DNA of 15,443 nucleotides, from assembly GCF_000611645.1 (NCBI RefSeq), contig NW_014012833.1, positions 1 to 15,443 of the forward strand, read 5' to 3'. This document shows positions 9,283 to 15,443 of the stretch, one piece after another (within the stretch, counting starts at the first letter, position 1; the number at the start of each line of letters is the position of its first letter). A program made the position numbers and the translations under genes. The notes below the pieces were generated by a model. It had not been told where the DNA came from, did no database searches, and saw only the letters and a program-made list of their open reading frames with translations. This DNA comes from Monoraphidium neglectum. Its lineage: Eukaryota > Chlorophyta > Chlorophyceae > Sphaeropleales > Selenastraceae.

Positions 9283-9460
9283 GGTGTGCAGCTCACCAGC
9301 CAAGCCCGCACACATGCGGGCAACAACAGTACGGTATCGGGTTCCGACAAGTGAAGACGCCACGACATCGACGTTCGCAGGCTCCTTAGCTCTCAAAGTA
9401 CTTGGAGGATTGAAAAGCCTGTCGTAGCATCAGCTCCCGACCTTGATCATCGGCAGTGAT

Positions 9461-11473
9461 ATGGATCCCGAGCTCGCCGCGCTGGTGGAGCAGCACAAAG
9501 AGCACTTTGCTTTCGAAAACGGCAAGGTCAAATGCCTCCTCAACGGCCACAGCTTCCCCGCGCGGCTGGACCTTGTGGAGGCGTTCACCAGGTGGGTGTT
9601 GCTGCAGCACCAGCAGGCGCGCTCGCTGTCAGCCGCCGCTGCGGCGCGCTCGGGGACTGGCGCACTTATGGCCTGCAGCTGGCTTGATAGGCTTTGATGC
9701 AGTTGCGTTGCCAGACGGCGCTCGCAGCGGCACTCCATGCTGCCCTCGTGCGCAGCGGCAGCCACTCCAACCGCAGGGCTCTGCATCTTCGCCCGTCTTA
9801 GGCTGTGCCCTCACACCGCGCCCTCTTCTGCACCTCCCCTGCTGCCCTTCGCTCCTGCAGGGGTAGCAAGTATGCTAAGCTGCTGCAGCGGCATGAGGCA
9901 GAGCAGGGCCTATCAAAGTACGAGCCCTTCATTGTGCCCAGCAATAACTTCCCGTGAGCAGTTTGCCTCTTGGTCCTGGGGCGCATGGGAACGGCGGCCG
10001 CAGCCGGCCTGCACTGGTGCTCGTGGGTATGCTGTCCACGCATATGGCCCCAATGATATCCAGCTGCCAGGCTTGCTACAATGCAGCGGGTACTGCCAGC
10101 ACTGCTGCGGCAGCTGACAGCAGTCGCTCATCAGCCACCATCCCGCCTTGCTCACGCCGGTGCGCCTTGCTCACGCCGGTGCGGCCTTGTCCGCTCCAAC
10201 CCCAGCCCCACGCAACGCATCTTTGCGCCCATCCGGCGCCCTGCCCACCGCAGCGAGATGCTGTACTGCGCGCTGACGGGGCAGCTGATCGCCAAGACGC
10301 TCGAGGCTGTCAAGCTGCATATGAAGGGGAAAAAGTTCCAGCGCGCCAAGGGTGGGTGCCCCTGGGGGACTCTGAGGGGGAGGCTTGTGGGCACAAGGGG
10401 AGGCCTTGCAATCCTCAAATCCCCTTGAGGCCTGTATGGCCTGGTGGGTCTTGGTAAGGCGCGTCGTGCTTGTGGCGTTGTCACTCCTGGACAAGCAGAG
10501 CGCTGTGCCAAATCAGGGCGGCGTGGGAAATGGCGCGCTTTGGAACGCCTCATTGCTGGATTGTTGGCCCTACAGCTGTGTCATATCCTGCGCTGCCCCT
10601 TGCACGGCTCTAAGATTTGCATCGCCCCCTGCCGTTGCTCTGCACAGAGCGGTTCACAGCAGACGAGATCGAGCTGCGGCCGGAGCCGACCCTCGAGTCG
10701 TTTGGCATAAAGGTGCCAAAGCAGGAGGGAGGCGCGGAGGACGGCGATGAGGCAGGCACCAGCGGCAGCAGAGGCGTTAAAGGGAGCAAGAAGCCGGCAC
10801 CGAAGGGCCAGGGGGAGCGGGGCGGCGGCGACGAGGAGATGGGGGGCGGGGAGGATGGGGGTGATGAGGATGAGGAAGAGGAGGGCGGCTTCTGGGTGCC
10901 CGAGGGGGTCGAGTCTTCGGAGGAGGAAGACGAGGAGGCGGGCGGCAGCAGTGGCGCGGATGACGGCGTCGACGGCGCGATGCTTGGCAGCGACGACGAG
11001 GTCGACGTGGGCGCGGCAGGTGGGGCTGGGTGCTCGGTGGCGGCCGCAACGGTGGGCGGCGTCGTGGCCGCGGTCCTAACCTTTGCATGCATGTTAGCCG
11101 CGCTGCGCAGCGGCGTCCAAGCGAGCCGTTGTCTGAGAACGTCTCCGATTGCCCACTTGGATTTTCAGGGGAAGCAATGGACGAGGACGAGCCCAGCCCC
11201 AAGCCGGCACAGGCGCAGCAGCAAACAGGAAAGCCGAAGGGGCAGGGGCGGCGGCTGGGCAAGGCGGCGGAGGGGCGGAAGGCGAACAAGCAGGGGCAGC
11301 CGCGGCAGCAAGAGGGGACAAAGGCGGTAGCGGCCAATGGCGGGGGCGCCGGCGCCAACGGCAAGCAGAAAGGGGCGGGGGCAGCGGCGACGACGGCCGG
11401 CGGCAGTACGGGCGGCAAAGCGGTGAAGCGCAACCCGCAAAAGCCCAGTGCTGCCAAGAAGGCCAAAAGATGA
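9461..11473 (+). CDS. SURF2: Surfeit locus protein 2 homologue (SURF2), complete, five exons
   Basis: Conserved eukaryotic SURF2 family protein, 332 aa. Exons: 9461-9591, 9861-9953, 10254-10351, 10648-11019 and 11169-11473; all introns are GT-AG and phases 2/2/1/1 match. An in-frame TAG at 9425-9427 supports the start. The N-terminal domain has the family pattern: KVKCLLNGHSFPARLDLVEAFTR, then GSKYAKL, then YEPFIVPSNNFPEMLYCALTG, then LEAVKLHMKGKKFQRAKERF. Exon 4 turns acidic (runs of Glu/Asp with GFWVPEG, the family's FW-x-P motif). Exon 5 is Lys/Gln/Ala/Gly-rich and ends PSAAKKAKR, a basic nuclear or nucleolar targeting tail. From family knowledge, SURF2 is nucleolar and linked to ribosome biogenesis in animals; the role here is inferred. 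No other Surfeit genes are visible nearby. The exon 4 donor is the least certain boundary. Confidence 0.92.
10145..10182 (+). repeat. Exact 19-base tandem duplication in SURF2 intron 2
   Basis: GCCTTGCTCACGCCGGTGC occurs twice in direct, gapless succession (10145-10163 and 10164-10182), so it is recent. It lies inside intron 2, about 70 bases before the exon 3 acceptor, and does not alter the protein. Confidence 0.85.
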
Positions 11474-11514
11474 GACGTCTGCCCGGCCAGCAGTTTGTGT
11501 GTGAGACAACCCCT

Positions 11515-11519
11515 TGTAA
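11515..11519 (+). terminator. Putative polyadenylation signal (TGTAA) of SURF2
   Basis: TGTAA lies 42 bases after the SURF2 stop codon. Spacing and strand fit the green-algal polyadenylation rule. Confidence 0.65.
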
Positions 11520-12759
11520 TACAGCATGTGATGCTCGCTTTGGTTTGGCTTGCGTTCCATTTGATGCTCACCGTTGCTGCTTGATATCCTTGATGGTAAT
11601 CTTGTCAAAACAACGGAGGAACAAGCTACTGCACGAGTAAAAAGATATTGGGGCCAGGATATAAATTCGTATTTGCACGTGTGTGCTGAAAGCCTTAGGA
11701 CCACATGTGGTGCTGTAGTCATCCCATTCACATCGGCTGGCAGCCATGAGCACACAACAAGTCCTTCAGCATCGCAATCACGGCTGCAGGTTGGTGGTTT
11801 GCACAGACCCTGCTGCCTGTGGATGTCAACAGCCTTGGGCTGGTGGGCGGGCCATAAACTATCGCTTCTTCCAGATACGGGGTGGTGCTGCAGCTCTGGA
11901 GACCAGGGGCGGTCAGGGGCCGGTGAGCTCATCCCAAGATTGGCGCACGGCAGCGGCACAGCCTTGGATGAAACATGCACTGCACCTGCGAAGTGACGGG
12001 GGCGGTGGGTGGGCGAGAGCTGGGGCGACGATGATGGCACGCTTGGGACATAATTGCAGGGTGTTCAAGGCAGGCGCGGCGTAAAAGCACAAAACCACCA
12101 TGCCTCGTGCTCCGTGCGGCTGAGTAACAAGCGAGGATGTCATGATTGTGTGCTTGGTTGCAATTGGATGGGTTGGCAGCAGGCGCAGTGTGCAGGTGAG
12201 AAATGAATGTTGTGTTGAAGAAATGGCCACCACAAGTATCAGCCCTGGCCTCGCGACCTGTTTTGTGTAGTTGTGCTTCCCATGTTGTGCTTCCCATGCC
12301 TAGGGACCCCCGGTCCAAAGCGGAAGGTGCCTGCCTGCCTCCGGTCATCACCCTCGAGCCCGGACTCCTTGCGATTCCTGTAAGCTCAGATCTGTGTCCG
12401 TCAGACTGCATTCAAAATCCACGTTCACTTGTACCCAGTCTAACTGGCTTGCGAGATCACCATCTGGTAGCCCTATCTGGCTGCGGACCGTCTCAGATAA
12501 GGCGTAACATTGTATCACACGAGTTTTGATCGGATACTTATCGCAGAGGCCAAACCAGTGGTGATCTGATAGTGAACGCCTAGCGTCCAGCGTCGTCGCA
12601 GCTCTCTCGGAGGATACGGGAACATCATCGGTGTCATTGCGAGGATTATTATTTGGTCAGGTCCAGGGACGGCCATGGCGCGCCAGCCCGTTGTCCGTCC
12701 CTGAACGGTGGAAAGGACCTGCAGCTCGTGAGGGCCCGCGGTGGCCCTAGGCTACAGGC
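11520..12759. other. Intergenic region between SURF2 and the SnRK1 kinase
   Basis: About 1.2 kb. I see no gene, RNA or mobile element in it. GGATATAAATTC occurs near 11658, but over 1 kb from the kinase start, so its role as a TATA box is doubtful. An exact 14-base tandem duplication sits at 12271-12298. The kinase promoter and 5' UTR should lie in the last few hundred bases. Confidence 0.6.
12271..12298 (+). repeat. Exact 14-base tandem duplication
   Basis: TTGTGCTTCCCATG is repeated directly with no gap (12271-12284 and 12285-12298) in non-coding DNA upstream of the kinase gene. It is a likely recent slippage event. Confidence 0.85.
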
Positions 12760-15418
<2,659 letters not shown>

Positions 15419-15443
15419 CCCCCCCCCCCCCCCCCCCCCCCCC
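15419..15443 (+). repeat. Poly-C run at the window end
   Basis: Twenty-five consecutive C to the last base. It is not a telomere repeat (plant and algal types are TTTAGGG or TTTTAGGG). It most likely marks a sequence end or gap at a homopolymer; true length is unknown. Confidence 0.85.

Larger units (their letters stand above)
8270..9460. other. Intergenic region between MYND gene and SURF2
   Basis: About 1.2 kb without a supportable gene. It holds GTATAAATG near 8619, a 15-base inverted motif ACAGTA-CCG-TACTGT (8836-8850), and two copies of repeat B (9062-9120 and 9156-9282). The SURF2 promoter and 5' UTR must lie in its right part. Short open frames show no coding bias or domain. Confidence 0.6.

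Noticed and set aside
10648..11019. Acidic Glu/Asp/Gly-rich stretch as a separate gene or assembly artefact
   Set aside because: It is in frame with the SURF2 exon 3 end and carries the FW-x-P motif expected in this family, so it belongs to SURF2.
15419..15443. Telomere at the right end
   Set aside because: A pure C run does not match any known telomere unit of green algae or plants.

Overview
The window reads as nuclear DNA of a GC-rich green alga (Chlorophyta). The evidence is split genes with GT-AG introns of roughly 150-740 bases, strong G/C third-position bias, alanine/glutamine low-complexity runs, CA/TG and CAG microsatellites, and TGTAA (the chlorophyte polyadenylation signal) shortly after three of the stop codons. 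The protein relatives are plant/algal: a plastid-type HAD phosphatase and an SNF1-related kinase of the plant SnRK1 type. I cannot name the species. The last 25 bases are all C, which looks like a contig or sequencing edge.

Layout. (1) 97-953, minus: 5' part (three exons) of a CbbY-like HAD-superfamily phosphatase with a transit-peptide-like N-terminus; it runs off the left edge. (2) 1649-4053, minus: ankyrin-repeat protein with a C-terminal coiled coil, about 746 aa, modelled as a 15-base first exon plus one long exon. (3) 4054-5828: about 1.8 kb of intergenic DNA between divergent genes, holding two diverged repeat families. (4) 5829-8196, plus: large protein of unknown fold with a canonical C-terminal MYND zinc finger; the finger lies in a different frame from the body, so a 67-base intron or an indel is needed. 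(5) 8270-9460: intergenic DNA with further copies of one repeat family. (6) 9461-11473, plus: five-exon SURF2 homologue, complete. (7) 11520-12759: intergenic, nothing recognised beyond a short tandem duplication. (8) 12760-15027 and beyond, plus: N-terminal half of the catalytic subunit of a SnRK1/AMPK/Snf1 kinase (five exons, 218 residues visible), running off the right edge.

The genes do not form an evident pathway or operon: HAD phosphatase (plastid metabolism), ankyrin and MYND scaffolds (protein interaction), SURF2 (nucleolus) and SnRK1 (energy sensing) look like ordinary unlinked neighbours. I see no bacterial-type operon, CRISPR array, phage, autonomous transposon, tRNA or rRNA. I found no convincing novel system. 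The points most worth a second look are complementary CA and TG repeats flanking the kinase catalytic-loop exons, the frame break before the MYND finger, the dispersed intergenic repeats, and unusual intron features in SURF2 and SnRK1.
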